Shown piece after piece: positions 20,301 through 29,821 of a stretch of DNA of 41,376 nt. Within the stretch, counting starts at the first letter, position 1, and the number at the start of each line of letters is the position of its first letter. The notes beneath the pieces were generated by a model, which made no database searches, was not told where the DNA came from, and was given only the letters and a program-made list of their open reading frames with translations. This DNA comes from Candidatus Methylomirabilis sp. (GTDB lineage Bacteria > Oederibacteriota > PGYV01 > DYJU01): the NCBI GenBank assembly GCA_020722985.1, contig DYJU01000010.1, forward strand, positions 1 to 41,376, read 5' to 3'. The position numbers and the translations under genes are program-made.

Positions 20301-20911
20301 ACCTTGTTGCTATTGAAGAATACGATTCTGTTAAAAAAAGGCAAGACTTTTTACAAGGTCAATATGATGATTTGGTTTCCAGCAGAGAAGATTTAAAAAA
20401 GATAATTAAAAAATTAAATGAAGAGTCAACCATACTATTTACAGATACATTTAATAAAATAAAAAATAATTTTAAAGAAGTTTTTAAGATGATGATGAAA
20501 GGTGGAGATGCTGATGTAATTTTAGTGGATAAAGAAAATATTTTAGAATCAGGAATAGAAATAATAGCAAGACCGCCCGGAAAAAAATTACAGAGTATAA
20601 GTTTATTATCTGGCGGTGAAAAGGCAGTTACAGCGATCTCATTACTTTTTGCAATTTTTTTAATAAAGGCAAGTCCTTTTTGTATTATGGATGAAATTGA
20701 TGCTCCACTTGATGATGTTAATATTGTAAGATTTACAAAGTTTTTAAAAGAATTTAAAAGCAGGTCGCAATTTATTATAATTACACATAACAAATTAACC
20801 ATGGAAATGGCTGATATTATATATGGAATTTCAATGGAAAGGGATGGCGTTTCAAAAGTAATTTCAGTAAGATTGGATAAAATTGAGGAATTTGTAAATG
20901 ATAAAAATTGA
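17303..20911 (+). CDS. smc: chromosome segregation protein SMC
   Basis: [17 protein letters not shown], Walker A [22 protein letters not shown], coiled coils and hinge, signature [19 protein letters not shown], Walker B [14 protein letters not shown]. SD aaggag supports TTG at 17303. Confidence 0.96.
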   Translation: [1202 protein letters not shown]

Positions 20912-21755
20912 TTTTTTAGATAAGATAAAAAATTTTTTTTTAAGAGAAAATAATATTAATGATAATCTGGAAAAAATAGAAGAAATATTATTAGAAGCAG
21001 ATATTTCTGTTCAACTTGTTGAAGAAATTTTAAATAGATTAAAAAATAAAAATATAACGAAGTTTGAGGATTTTATTACAGAGTTAAAAGAGGAAATTTT
21101 AACAATTTTAACAATTGATAATAGTATAATCTATAATGATAATGAAATAAATGTTTTATTAATGTTCGGGGTAAATGGTGCTGGAAAAACAACAACATGC
21201 GCAAAACTTGCCAGAATATTTTTAAATAAAAACAAAAAGGTTTTACTTGTGGGGGCTGACACTTTCAGAGCGGCTGCGATTGAACAATTAGAAAAATTCG
21301 CAAATAATATAAAAGCAGATTTTATAAGTGGAAAAAATGGGTCAGATCCTGCATCTGTTGTTTTTGACTCAATTACTAAAGCAAGGAAATCTAAAGTTAA
21401 TTTTTTAATAATTGATACAGCAGGTAGATTGCATAATAAATATAATTTGATGCAGGAACTATTGAAAATACAAAAAGTTATATTAAAAGAATTGGAAAGA
21501 AAAAATTTATTTTCTTTTGTGGTTTTAGATGCAAATACAGGGAAAAATATGATAAATCAGGTAAAAGAATTTAATGAAAAGTTAGGACTTACAGGAATTA
21601 TTTTAACAAAATTTGATAGTGCATCAAAAGCCGGAAGTTTATTAAGTATATTAAATGAATTAAAAACACCTGTAAAATATATAACTTATGGGGAAAAAAT
21701 AGAGGATATTTCAGAATTTTCTCCTCAGATATTTATTGATAAATTTTTTAGATAA
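20898..21755 (+). CDS. ftsY: signal recognition particle receptor FtsY
   Basis: MFGVNGAGKTTTCAKLA, VLLVGADTFRAAAIEQLE, IIDTAGRLHNKYNLMQEL, TKFDSASKAGS; follows smc. Confidence 0.95.
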   Translation: MIKIDFLDKIKNFFLRENNINDNLEKIEEILLEADISVQLVEEILNRLKNKNITKFEDFITELKEEILTILTIDNSIIYNDNEINVLLMFGVNGAGKTTTCAKLARIFLNKNKKVLLVGADTFRAAAIEQLEKFANNIKADFISGKNGSDPASVVFDSITKARKSKVNFLIIDTAGRLHNKYNLMQELLKIQKVILKELERKNLFSFVVLDANTGKNMINQVKEFNEKLGLTGIILTKFDSASKAGSLLSILNELKTPVKYITYGEKIEDISEFSPQIFIDKFFR

Positions 21756-21766
21756 AACTAAAAGCA

Positions 21767-23479
21767 ATGAGATGGATTTTTTATAATAAAAATATTGATG
21801 ATGAAGTTTTTAAAAAATTAAAATTAAATTATAATTTTTCTGATCATATCTTGAAAATTTTCATTAATCGTGGATTTGACACAAAAGAAAAAATTGACAA
21901 AATATTAAACATAGATAAAAGTTCATTTTATTCACCTTTTCTATTTGAAGATATGGAAAAAGCGGTGAATAGAGTAATAAAAGCCATTGAAAATAAAGAA
22001 AAAATTGTAATTTATGGCGATTATGATGTAGATGGTGTAACTGCAATAGTTATTTTAGTTAGGTTTTTTAAGGATGAGTTGAAATATAGAAACATTGCTT
22101 ATTATATACCAGATAGATTTGATGAAGGTTACGGTTTAAATAAAGAAGCGATTTATTCTATTAAAAAAGAAGGTTGTTCATTATTAATTACTGTTGATTG
22201 TGGAATTAATTCAAAAGAAGAAGTAAAATTTGCTTTTAAGAATGAAATAGATGTTATAGTTACAGACCACCATATGCCTGATATTAATAATTTCCCCGAA
22301 GATGCAGTAGCAGTAATAAATCCGAAAAATTCTTCTAATTATCCAGATAAAGAATTAAGCGGTGTTGGCGTGGCTTATAAATTAATATGTGGTATTGCAG
22401 AGAAAATTAATTTAGATATAAAGGATAAATTTTTAGATTTTGTAACACTGGGAACTATTGCTGATATAGTTCCATTATCATACGAAAATAGAATTATAGT
22501 AAGAAAAGGTTTGAAACAATTATCCAATCCTGAAAATATGGGTTTGAAAATACTGAAAGAAAAAAGCGGATTTAAAAATAATCAACCAGTGGCAACTTAT
22601 CATATTGGTTATATATTAGGTCCAAGAATAAATGCAGCGGGAAGATTAGAACACGCTAAAAAAGCTGTTGAATTATTTTTAAGTGATGATGTAAATGAAA
22701 TTGAAAATATTGCTGAGTATTTAAATAATATAAATAATGAACGTAAATCTATAATGGGAAAAATAGAACTGGAAGCGTTAAAAAAAATAGAAGGAAAGTT
22801 TGATGAAAAAGAAAACTTTATAATATCATTGTTTGACCCAAATTGGAATGCAGGTGTTATAGGACTTGTAGCTTCTAAAATTTCAAAAAAATTTTTCAGG
22901 CCAACTATAATTTTTACAAAAGGAGAAAATGGTCTTTTACATGGTAGTGCAAGAAGTATTTATTCGGTAAATATATACGAGACATTAAAAATTGCAGAAA
23001 AATATATAGAAAGATTCGGTGGTCATAAATTAGCAGCAGGTGTGATATTAAAAATGGAAAATTTAGAAAGTTTTACAAAGATAATAAATGATTATTTAAA
23101 ATTAAACAAAACAGCGGAAGATTTTGTAAATATCATTTATATAGACGATATTATCAAGGAAAAAATAGATATAAAGGAAATAAAATTTTTAGAATATCTT
23201 CAACCCTGGGGAGAAGGAAATCCAGCACCAAATTTTTTGTTAGAAGATGTTGAAATAAAAGAAGTAAAATTTTATAAAAATAACACATTAAAATTTTATG
23301 GCTTACATAATGGGAAATATTATAATTTTATAATTTTTAATCATGATGAAACCATAAAAAATATATTTAATGAAAAAATTTTTTTGAATATAATTGTAAC
23401 TCCTTCTATAAATTTATGGAACGAAGCAGAAAGTTTGCAGTTAGAAGTTAAAGATATAAAAAAAAGTAAAAATTTATAA
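21767..23479 (+). CDS. recJ: single-stranded-DNA-specific exonuclease RecJ
   Basis: YGDYDVDGVTAIVILVRFF, VTDHHMP, GPRINAAGRLEHAKKAVELF, RFGGHKLAAGVIL. Confidence 0.95.
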   Translation: MRWIFYNKNIDDEVFKKLKLNYNFSDHILKIFINRGFDTKEKIDKILNIDKSSFYSPFLFEDMEKAVNRVIKAIENKEKIVIYGDYDVDGVTAIVILVRFFKDELKYRNIAYYIPDRFDEGYGLNKEAIYSIKKEGCSLLITVDCGINSKEEVKFAFKNEIDVIVTDHHMPDINNFPEDAVAVINPKNSSNYPDKELSGVGVAYKLICGIAEKINLDIKDKFLDFVTLGTIADIVPLSYENRIIVRKGLKQLSNPENMGLKILKEKSGFKNNQPVATYHIGYILGPRINAAGRLEHAKKAVELFLSDDVNEIENIAEYLNNINNERKSIMGKIELEALKKIEGKFDEKENFIISLFDPNWNAGVIGLVASKISKKFFRPTIIFTKGENGLLHGSARSIYSVNIYETLKIAEKYIERFGGHKLAAGVILKMENLESFTKIINDYLKLNKTAEDFVNIIYIDDIIKEKIDIKEIKFLEYLQPWGEGNPAPNFLLEDVEIKEVKFYKNNTLKFYGLHNGKYYNFIIFNHDETIKNIFNEKIFLNIIVTPSINLWNEAESLQLEVKDIKKSKNL

Positions 23480-23486
23480 AAAAAAC

Positions 23487-23515
23487 TTGACAAATATAAA
23501 ACAAAAGTATATATT
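23487..23515 (+). promoter_or_regulatory. putative sigma70-type promoter in the recJ-speD intergenic region
   Basis: TTGACA (23487-23492), 17-nt spacer, TATATT (23510-23515). Confidence 0.65.
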
Positions 23516-23557
23516 TAATCGGATTTTAAAAAAGTTATTTTTAGTTAAAAGAAAAGT

Positions 23558-23580
23558 AAGCCCCAAAGAGGGCTTTTATT
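23558..23580 (+). terminator. intrinsic terminator-like hairpin/possible attenuator in the speD leader
   Basis: AAGCCC (23558-23563) caaaga GGGCTT (23570-23575), perfect 6-bp stem followed by a T-rich run (ttattttat); lies between the promoter and speD. Confidence 0.55.
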
Positions 23581-23615
23581 TTATATAAAAAAATTTAAAA
23601 GAGGTGGGACAAAAA

Positions 23616-24014
23616 TTGAAAAGTTTGGGAAAACATTTGCTTGTTGAATTTTATGGTTGTAATAAGAAAAAGTTAAACGATCTTAAATTTGTTGAAGATG
23701 CTATGATAGCCGCAGCTGAAAATGCAAAGGCGACCATTGTGCAGGATGTATTTCATAAATTCAGTCCACATGGAGTAAGTGGCGTTATTGTTATTGCAGA
23801 ATCACATCTTGCAATACATACATGGCCAGAATATGGATATGCTGCAGTTGATCTTTTTACCTGCGGAGATGAAACAGATCCATGGGAAGCATTTTATTAT
23901 TTAAGTGAAAAATTTGAAGCGAAGATTAAAACAACCATGGAACTTAGAAGAGGAACAATGGAATTAACAAACACAAAACAAAAGATAGAAGAAAAAATAA
24001 AAGCATACACATAA
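23616..24014 (+). CDS. speD: S-adenosylmethionine decarboxylase proenzyme
   Basis: [42 protein letters not shown] 23616 after SD gaggtggg is preferred to GTG 23604, which lies inside the SD. Confidence 0.94.
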   Translation: MKSLGKHLLVEFYGCNKKKLNDLKFVEDAMIAAAENAKATIVQDVFHKFSPHGVSGVIVIAESHLAIHTWPEYGYAAVDLFTCGDETDPWEAFYYLSEKFEAKIKTTMELRRGTMELTNTKQKIEEKIKAYT

Positions 24015-24025
24015 GAGAGGATTTT

Positions 24026-24382
24026 ATGGATAACAAAAGAAAAAAAGAACTTATTGAATTATTAAATAAATTGAAAGAAGAAAAATTAAAAGAAATAAAA
24101 CAAAATGCTTTGGATATGGAAAGTATTGATAATTTTCAAAATGATGCTGGCGATTCTGTAGATGCAGCAACCAATATGTATGATAAGGAGTTGCATCTGG
24201 ATATAACAGAAAAAAACAAAAAATTTTTAATAGATATAGAAGAATCTTTAAAAAAGGTAGAAAATGGAACATATGGAAAATGTGAAAAATGTGGGAAAGA
24301 CATAAGTGTTGAAAGATTAAAAGTTTTACCTTTTGCTAAACTCTGCATTAAATGTCAAAATTCATTATCAAATAAAAAATAG
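24026..24382 (+). CDS. DksA/TraR C4-type zinc finger protein
   Basis: YGKCEKCGKDISVERLKVLPFAKLCIKCQ. Confidence 0.9.
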   Translation: MDNKRKKELIELLNKLKEEKLKEIKQNALDMESIDNFQNDAGDSVDAATNMYDKELHLDITEKNKKFLIDIEESLKKVENGTYGKCEKCGKDISVERLKVLPFAKLCIKCQNSLSNKK

Positions 24383-24408
24383 TAAAAAATAATAAATAAA
24401 GGGGACAA

Positions 24409-25395
24409 ATGTTTAATAGTTTTATTTTTACTTCTGGAAAAATTCTAAGGAAAAATAATCCGAATGACACCCTAAAATATTTAAAGAATAGTAATAATAT
24501 TATATGGATTGACCTTGAAGATCCATCAGAAGATGAGATAGATATGTTAATTGATAAATTTGATTTTCATCAGTTATCAATAGAAGATGCAATTTTCCCT
24601 CAGAATCACCCCAAAATAGAAGAATTTGAAAATTATGTTTTTATAACACTATACGGAATATGTTATGATGATATAATAACTACGCAGGAACTTAATATTT
24701 TTTTTGGTAAAAATTATGTAATAACTTTTCATGAAAATAAACTAAATTCATTAATAAAACTAACAAATAGAATTAACAGAATAAAAGAAAAAGAAACCGA
24801 AAATTTGGCTGGGATAAATGATATTTCGAAAGGCAGTGATATTCTGCTATATTCAATAATAGATTTATTGATAAATGAATATTTCCCGATTACTGAAAAA
24901 TTGGATGATAAAATGGAGGCACTTGAAAATAAAGTGCTGGAGGAAAAAACCGAAGAAATATTAGACGACTTATTTAAACAAAAGAAAAATATATTAATTT
25001 TTAGAAAATTTGTTTCATTAGAAATGCAACTTATCAATAAATTATGCAGAACAGAAATAGATTTTATACGCGAAAAAACAAGAATTTATTTTAGAGATAT
25101 ATATGATCATATTTCAAGGATAAATGAAGATCTGGAAATATTAAGGGAAGTAATACCTTCTTTTATTGAATCCTATTGGAGTATGTATTCTAAAAAGTTA
25201 AATCATTCAATACATCGTTTAACAATTTTGGCTACTATTGCTATACCGCTGATGATTATAACAAGTTACTATGGCATGAATTTAGAATTGCCAGAATTCA
25301 AGTTTGGAATTTTTGGTATGTTTTTTATGTGGGGGATTTCTTTTTTATTTTCAGTTGTTATGCTTATAATACTAAAATGGAAGAAGTGGATCTGA
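24409..25395 (+). CDS. corA: CorA-family Mg2+/Co2+ transporter
   Basis: Cytoplasmic helical domain then two C-terminal TMs with YYGMNLELP. Confidence 0.92.
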   Translation: MFNSFIFTSGKILRKNNPNDTLKYLKNSNNIIWIDLEDPSEDEIDMLIDKFDFHQLSIEDAIFPQNHPKIEEFENYVFITLYGICYDDIITTQELNIFFGKNYVITFHENKLNSLIKLTNRINRIKEKETENLAGINDISKGSDILLYSIIDLLINEYFPITEKLDDKMEALENKVLEEKTEEILDDLFKQKKNILIFRKFVSLEMQLINKLCRTEIDFIREKTRIYFRDIYDHISRINEDLEILREVIPSFIESYWSMYSKKLNHSIHRLTILATIAIPLMIITSYYGMNLELPEFKFGIFGMFFMWGISFLFSVVMLIILKWKKWI

Positions 25396-25431
25396 TTTAT
25401 TTAAATTTTAAATATTATTTGTGGAAAATTC

Positions 25432-26004
25432 ATGAAAATTAGTAGTGGTATTTTTTCAGGACAAAAATTATTTATGCCCACCAGCAAAAATTTAAGGCCA
25501 ACTTTGACCAAAATACGACAAGCAATTTTTAATATGATAAGAAGTGTTATATACGATTCTACTGTAATTGATTTTTTCGCGGGCACGGGCGCATTCGGGC
25601 TTGAAGCTTTAAGCAATGGTGCAAAAAAAGTTATATTTATTGAGAAAAAAAGTAAAGATATAATTTATAGAAATGTTAAAAAACTAAAAATAGAAGAAGA
25701 TAAAATAAGAATTTTAAATCTGGATTTTACGCATGCGTTTGAAATTTTAGAAAAATTAGGTTTAAAAGCCGATATAATATTTTCTGATCCCCCGTATAAC
25801 AAAGGATATATAAAAAAATTCTTGAAATTATTCAGTATAAGTGATATTTTAATAAAAAAAGGTTTACTCATTATGGAAATACATAAGAATGAATACAAGG
25901 AAAACGAAGAAATTTTAAAAAATTTTGAAATAATAAAAGAAAAAAAATATGGAGATATTTATATATTGATTATTTGCAAAAAGGAGGTGCAAAACTATGG
26001 TTGA
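25432..26004 (+). CDS. rsmD: 16S rRNA (guanine(966)-N2)-methyltransferase RsmD
   Basis: LRPTLTKIRQAIFNMI; VIDFFAGTGAFGLEALSNGAKKVIFIEK; IIFSDPPYNKG. Confidence 0.92.
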   Translation: MKISSGIFSGQKLFMPTSKNLRPTLTKIRQAIFNMIRSVIYDSTVIDFFAGTGAFGLEALSNGAKKVIFIEKKSKDIIYRNVKKLKIEEDKIRILNLDFTHAFEILEKLGLKADIIFSDPPYNKGYIKKFLKLFSISDILIKKGLLIMEIHKNEYKENEEILKNFEIIKEKKYGDIYILIICKKEVQNYG

Positions 26005-26461
26005 GATTCAAGTGTTGAAACAGCTGGATTTTTTTAAAATATTTAACGAAGAAGAATTAAAAATTTTTGCGCAAAGACTTATTATGGAAGAATATAAAGA
26101 TGGGGAATATATTTTTAATGAAAATCAGATTGGTGATTATTCAATGTTTATAATAATAAATGGAGTTGTAAAGGTAGTTAAAAAGAAAAAAATAGAAGAA
26201 AAAGTTATTGCGAATTTAAAAGAGGGTGAATTTTTTGGAGAAATGGCAATGTTGATTCCTGCTCCGCGTTCAGCATCGGTAATCGCTATAAAGCCAACAA
26301 AAGTTTTAAGATTTTCAGATATGGATTATAATTCATTTAAAAAAGATTATCCTGCAATAGTTGTTAAACTGAATGAAATTTTTATAAAGGTTTTGATAGT
26401 GCGTTTAAGAGATGCTGATAAAAAACTGGTTAAAGAAGGATCAGGTCTTGGGATATTATAG
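25997..26461 (+). CDS. cyclic nucleotide-binding-domain protein
   Basis: IVANLKEGEFFGEMAMLIPAPRSASVIAI-type cNMP cassette; no C-terminal HTH visible. Confidence 0.85.
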   Translation: MVEIQVLKQLDFFKIFNEEELKIFAQRLIMEEYKDGEYIFNENQIGDYSMFIIINGVVKVVKKKKIEEKVIANLKEGEFFGEMAMLIPAPRSASVIAIKPTKVLRFSDMDYNSFKKDYPAIVVKLNEIFIKVLIVRLRDADKKLVKEGSGLGIL

Positions 26462-26864
26462 GTTTAATTTCCGGATTTTAATTATTAAATGGATTATTAA
26501 CACTATTGCGTTGTTTGTTGTCGTTAAAACAGTAAAAGGATTAGAAATAGTAAATACAGGTATAGAGGGTTTTATAACACTTATAATCACAGCAGCAGTT
26601 ATAGGAATAATAAATACTTTTTTAAAACCGATTCTGATGTTTATTACTTTGCCATTAAGTATATTTACTTTTGGAATTTTTACTGTTATACTTAACGGGC
26701 TTTTATTTGCTCTTGCAGGATTTATTGTGCCAGGTTTTGAAGTAACAAGTTTTTTGGGTTCTATAATTGGTTCTTTATTATTTAGTTTAATATCGTTTTT
26801 GTGTAGTATTTTTTTAGGCAGCAATAAAAGTTATACAAAAGTTAAATACAGAATCATTGAATGA
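26448..26864 (+). CDS. phage holin family 4 / YvlD-like membrane protein
   Basis: WIINTIALFVVVKTVKGL...NTFLKPILMFITLPLSIFTFGIFTVILNGLLFALAGFIVPGFEV. TTG 26448 preceded by gaagga is a better start than the out-of-context ATG 26412. Confidence 0.82.
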   Translation: MGYYRFNFRILIIKWIINTIALFVVVKTVKGLEIVNTGIEGFITLIITAAVIGIINTFLKPILMFITLPLSIFTFGIFTVILNGLLFALAGFIVPGFEVTSFLGSIIGSLLFSLISFLCSIFLGSNKSYTKVKYRIIE

Positions 26865-26868
26865 AAAT

Positions 26869-26953
26869 GCGAGGGTGGTGGAATTGGCAGACACGCATGT
26901 TTGAGGGGCATGTGGAGAAATCCGTGCGGGTTCAAGTCCCGCCCCTCGCACCA
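26869..26953 (+). tRNA. tRNA-Leu (anticodon GAG), CCA encoded
   Basis: gcgaggg...cctcgcacca acceptor stem; anticodon stem catgt/gcatg with loop ttGAGgg; long class-II variable arm; T-arm gcgggttcaagtcccgc. Confidence 0.95.
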
Positions 26954-26978
26954 TTTTTATAATATATATGGAGTTAAA

Positions 26979-27977
26979 ATGAGAAAAAAGAAAAAAGATA
27001 TAAAAAAAATAATAGCAGGTATTGATTTAGGTGGAACAAATGTATATATGCTTCTTATTGATTCAAAAGGGAAAATATATGGTGAGAAACATTTTCCAAC
27101 ATTGTCAGAAAAAGGGCCAGATGGTGTTATTGAAAATATAATTTTACAATTAAAAGATGTTGTTAAAAAAGCAGGCTTTAATTTAAAAGATATATGGAGA
27201 ATAGGAATAGGTTCACCGGGACCACTTGATAGCAAAAAAGGGATAATTTTTGGAGCTGTTAATTTACCTGGATGGAAATATGTTAAATTAAAGGAAAAAA
27301 TAGAAAAGGCAACTGGAGTAAAAACAGGTGTTGATAATGATGCAAACTGTGCGATTTATGGTGAAAAATGGTTAGGGGCTGGAAAGAATTTTAATAACAT
27401 AATAGGTTTAACTCTTGGCACTGGTATAGGAGGAGGAATTATCATAGATGGAAAACTTATTAGGGGAACCAATTATAATGCAGGTGAGATAGGACATATG
27501 TCAATAAATCCAGAAGGAATTGTCTGCAAATGCGGAGCAAAAGGGTGTTATGAACAATATGCATCTGCTTCAGCCATTGCCAACTTTGCAAAAGAAAAAA
27601 TAAAAAAAGGAGCGAAAACGATAATTACAGAAATTGTAAAAGGCGATATAAATAAAATAACCTCAAAAACAGTTTATGAAGCATTATTAAATAATGATAA
27701 ACTTGCTAAGGAAATATGGGATGAATTTATAAAGTTCCTGGCGGCTGGTATTGCCAATTTGTTAAATATATTTAATCCAGAACTTATTGTAATTGCAGGT
27801 GGGGTTATAAATGCTGGCGATAAATTATTCATACCTTTAAGGCAGGCAGTAAAAAAACAAACTTTTGAAATAATTTATAATGTTGCAAAAATTTTACCAG
27901 CAAAACTTGGGGAAAGAGCAGGAGCAATTGGTGCTGCAGGATTAATGCTATTTGAAGGGGATTTTTACGAATTATAA
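26979..27977 (+). CDS. ROK-family protein / glucokinase-like
   Basis: AGIDLGGTNVYMLLID; DNDANCAIYGEKW; LGTGIGGGIIIDGKL; GHMSINPEGIVCKCGAKGCYEQYASA. The ORF track start (26901) is inside the tRNA; ATG 26979 is the likely start. Confidence 0.93.
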   Translation: MRKKKKDIKKIIAGIDLGGTNVYMLLIDSKGKIYGEKHFPTLSEKGPDGVIENIILQLKDVVKKAGFNLKDIWRIGIGSPGPLDSKKGIIFGAVNLPGWKYVKLKEKIEKATGVKTGVDNDANCAIYGEKWLGAGKNFNNIIGLTLGTGIGGGIIIDGKLIRGTNYNAGEIGHMSINPEGIVCKCGAKGCYEQYASASAIANFAKEKIKKGAKTIITEIVKGDINKITSKTVYEALLNNDKLAKEIWDEFIKFLAAGIANLLNIFNPELIVIAGGVINAGDKLFIPLRQAVKKQTFEIIYNVAKILPAKLGERAGAIGAAGLMLFEGDFYEL

Positions 27978-29815
27978 TGGAATTTAAAAGGGAATATATT
28001 AAATTAATTCTTAATCAAGTAATTATATTTATCATTATTTTAGTTCCTTTAATTTTCTGGCAACCATTTTTCGACCCTTTTGGTCCTGCGCAATTAATGG
28101 TGATAAGAGTATTTATACCATTTTTTATATTAATTTATTTAATATTTATCTATAAAAAAGAAAATTTAATAATTAAAAATTATTTTTTTTTAATACCGAT
28201 TTTGATTTACCTAACAATATCTTTTATATCAATATTTTTTTCTATAAATAAAGAAATAAGTTTTAAATATTTTGTTGAACTTTTTCTTACAATAATCGGT
28301 GCTTTTTTAATATATAATGTATTAGAAGAAAAAATTTTTAAAAAATTAGTTTTTTTTGTTTTGTTTGTTCATATAATTATATCAATTTATGGAATATTGC
28401 AGCATTATGATATGGATTTTTTTAAATGGAATACAAATTTTTCAGGACGACCTTTAGGAACAATAGGCAATCCTGATTTTTTTGCAACCGAACTTTTAAT
28501 ACCATTATTTCTACTAATGAGTTATATGGTTTTTAATAAAAAACATAAAATAATAACAGGAATTTTCTTTTTTATAATTTTTATATGTTTTATTTTTACA
28601 AAAGTTGTGGGTGCATACATAGGTTTTATTTCTGGATTAATTATTTTAATTGCCACAATATATTATTTGAAAAAGGAAATAATAAATGATTTTTTTAAAA
28701 AACATAAAATTTTAATAGCAATTGGGATAATATTATTTGCAATATCACTTGTAATAATTTATCCTTATTTGATATCTTTTGTAAAAGAAAAATTTTCAGA
28801 CAAAAAAAGGTCAATTATTCACAGAATGCTGATGTGGGAAGTAAGTTTGCTTATGATAAAGGATTATCCTGTGTATGGAACAGGAATTGGAACTTATAGA
28901 TTACATTATCCATATTATCAGGGGATAATTCTTAATAATGAAAAAAATAAAGTATATGACTATGTTGTAACATGGATGCCACATCAAAACTTTTTATTGA
29001 TTGGTGCTGAAACCGGTATTTTGGGGCTGGGTAGTTTTTTATTAATCCTGACAGTTTTTTTTATTATTAATTATAAAATTTTCATCAGATATAAAATTTC
29101 AGATCCTTTAGCATTGGGTGGCATGGCAGGTATTTTTTCAATTCTTGCATCTTCTTTTTTTAATACATTTTATAATATACCTTCTACCACTTTTTTGTTT
29201 TTTTTATTTTTGTTTTTACAGAATTCTTTTTTAAAAACAAAAGAGATAAAAATAAGATTAGACAAAAATATACTCCTGTTAACAACCATATTAACTGCTA
29301 TAGTTTTAGTATATATTATTGCAAGTGATGGAAAAACCTTGCTTTCTAACGTTTATTTAAAAAAAGCAAATAAATTTGTAAAAGATAAAGATTATCAAAA
29401 AGCAATTAACTATTATAATCGTATAATTTCTTTAAAACCAGTAGAATTAACTCCCCAGATGGATGTTGGTTACTTTTATTTTGCCGCAGAAGCATACAGG
29501 GAAAACGGAGATTTGAAAAATGCTATGGAATATTATAAAAGAGACATCGCTATAAATCCATATTGCCCCGAAGTAAATAATATGTTAGGTGCAACCCTGG
29601 GGCAGTCAGGAAATTTTGATGAATCTATAAAAAGATTAAAATTGGCAATTTTTGTGGCGCCTCATTATGAAGCAGCTATTTCCAACCTTGCGACTGCTTA
29701 CATGGCAAAAGGTGATAAGGTTAATGCTCAAAAAGTTTTAGAAGAATTTTTACGAAACAATAATAAAAGTGAAAAAATTAAAGAAATGTTAGATATTATA
29801 AAGAAAATGCAATAA
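27977..29815 (+). CDS. O-antigen ligase/polymerase-like (Wzy_C) polytopic membrane protein with C-terminal TPRs
   Basis: ~10 TM segments; MLMWEVSLLMIKDYPVYGTGIGTYRLHYPYYQ... MPHQNFLLIGAETGILGLGSFLL; TPR units near the C-terminus. Confidence 0.88.
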   Translation: MEFKREYIKLILNQVIIFIIILVPLIFWQPFFDPFGPAQLMVIRVFIPFFILIYLIFIYKKENLIIKNYFFLIPILIYLTISFISIFFSINKEISFKYFVELFLTIIGAFLIYNVLEEKIFKKLVFFVLFVHIIISIYGILQHYDMDFFKWNTNFSGRPLGTIGNPDFFATELLIPLFLLMSYMVFNKKHKIITGIFFFIIFICFIFTKVVGAYIGFISGLIILIATIYYLKKEIINDFFKKHKILIAIGIILFAISLVIIYPYLISFVKEKFSDKKRSIIHRMLMWEVSLLMIKDYPVYGTGIGTYRLHYPYYQGIILNNEKNKVYDYVVTWMPHQNFLLIGAETGILGLGSFLLILTVFFIINYKIFIRYKISDPLALGGMAGIFSILASSFFNTFYNIPSTTFLFFLFLFLQNSFLKTKEIKIRLDKNILLLTTILTAIVLVYIIASDGKTLLSNVYLKKANKFVKDKDYQKAINYYNRIISLKPVELTPQMDVGYFYFAAEAYRENGDLKNAMEYYKRDIAINPYCPEVNNMLGATLGQSGNFDESIKRLKLAIFVAPHYEAAISNLATAYMAKGDKVNAQKVLEEFLRNNNKSEKIKEMLDIIKKMQ

Positions 29816-29821
29816 TTATAT

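Noticed and set aside
20359-20802. 147-aa minus-strand ORF antisense to the smc ATPase head
   Set aside because: Overlaps the conserved SMC C-terminal head; antisense composition artefact.
17303-20911. Novel large coiled-coil system
   Set aside because: Canonical SMC with standard Walker A/B and signature motifs in the ordinary smc-ftsY context.
26412-26447. ATG 26412 as the start of the YvlD/holin-like gene
   Set aside because: Would overlap the cNMP gene by 50 bp with a charged N-terminus not typical of the family; TTG 26448 with SD gaagga fits better.
26901-26978. N-terminal extension of the ROK protein in the ORF track (MRGMWRNPCGFKSRPSHHF...)
   Set aside because: It is a translation of tRNA-Leu(GAG); the real start is ATG 26979.
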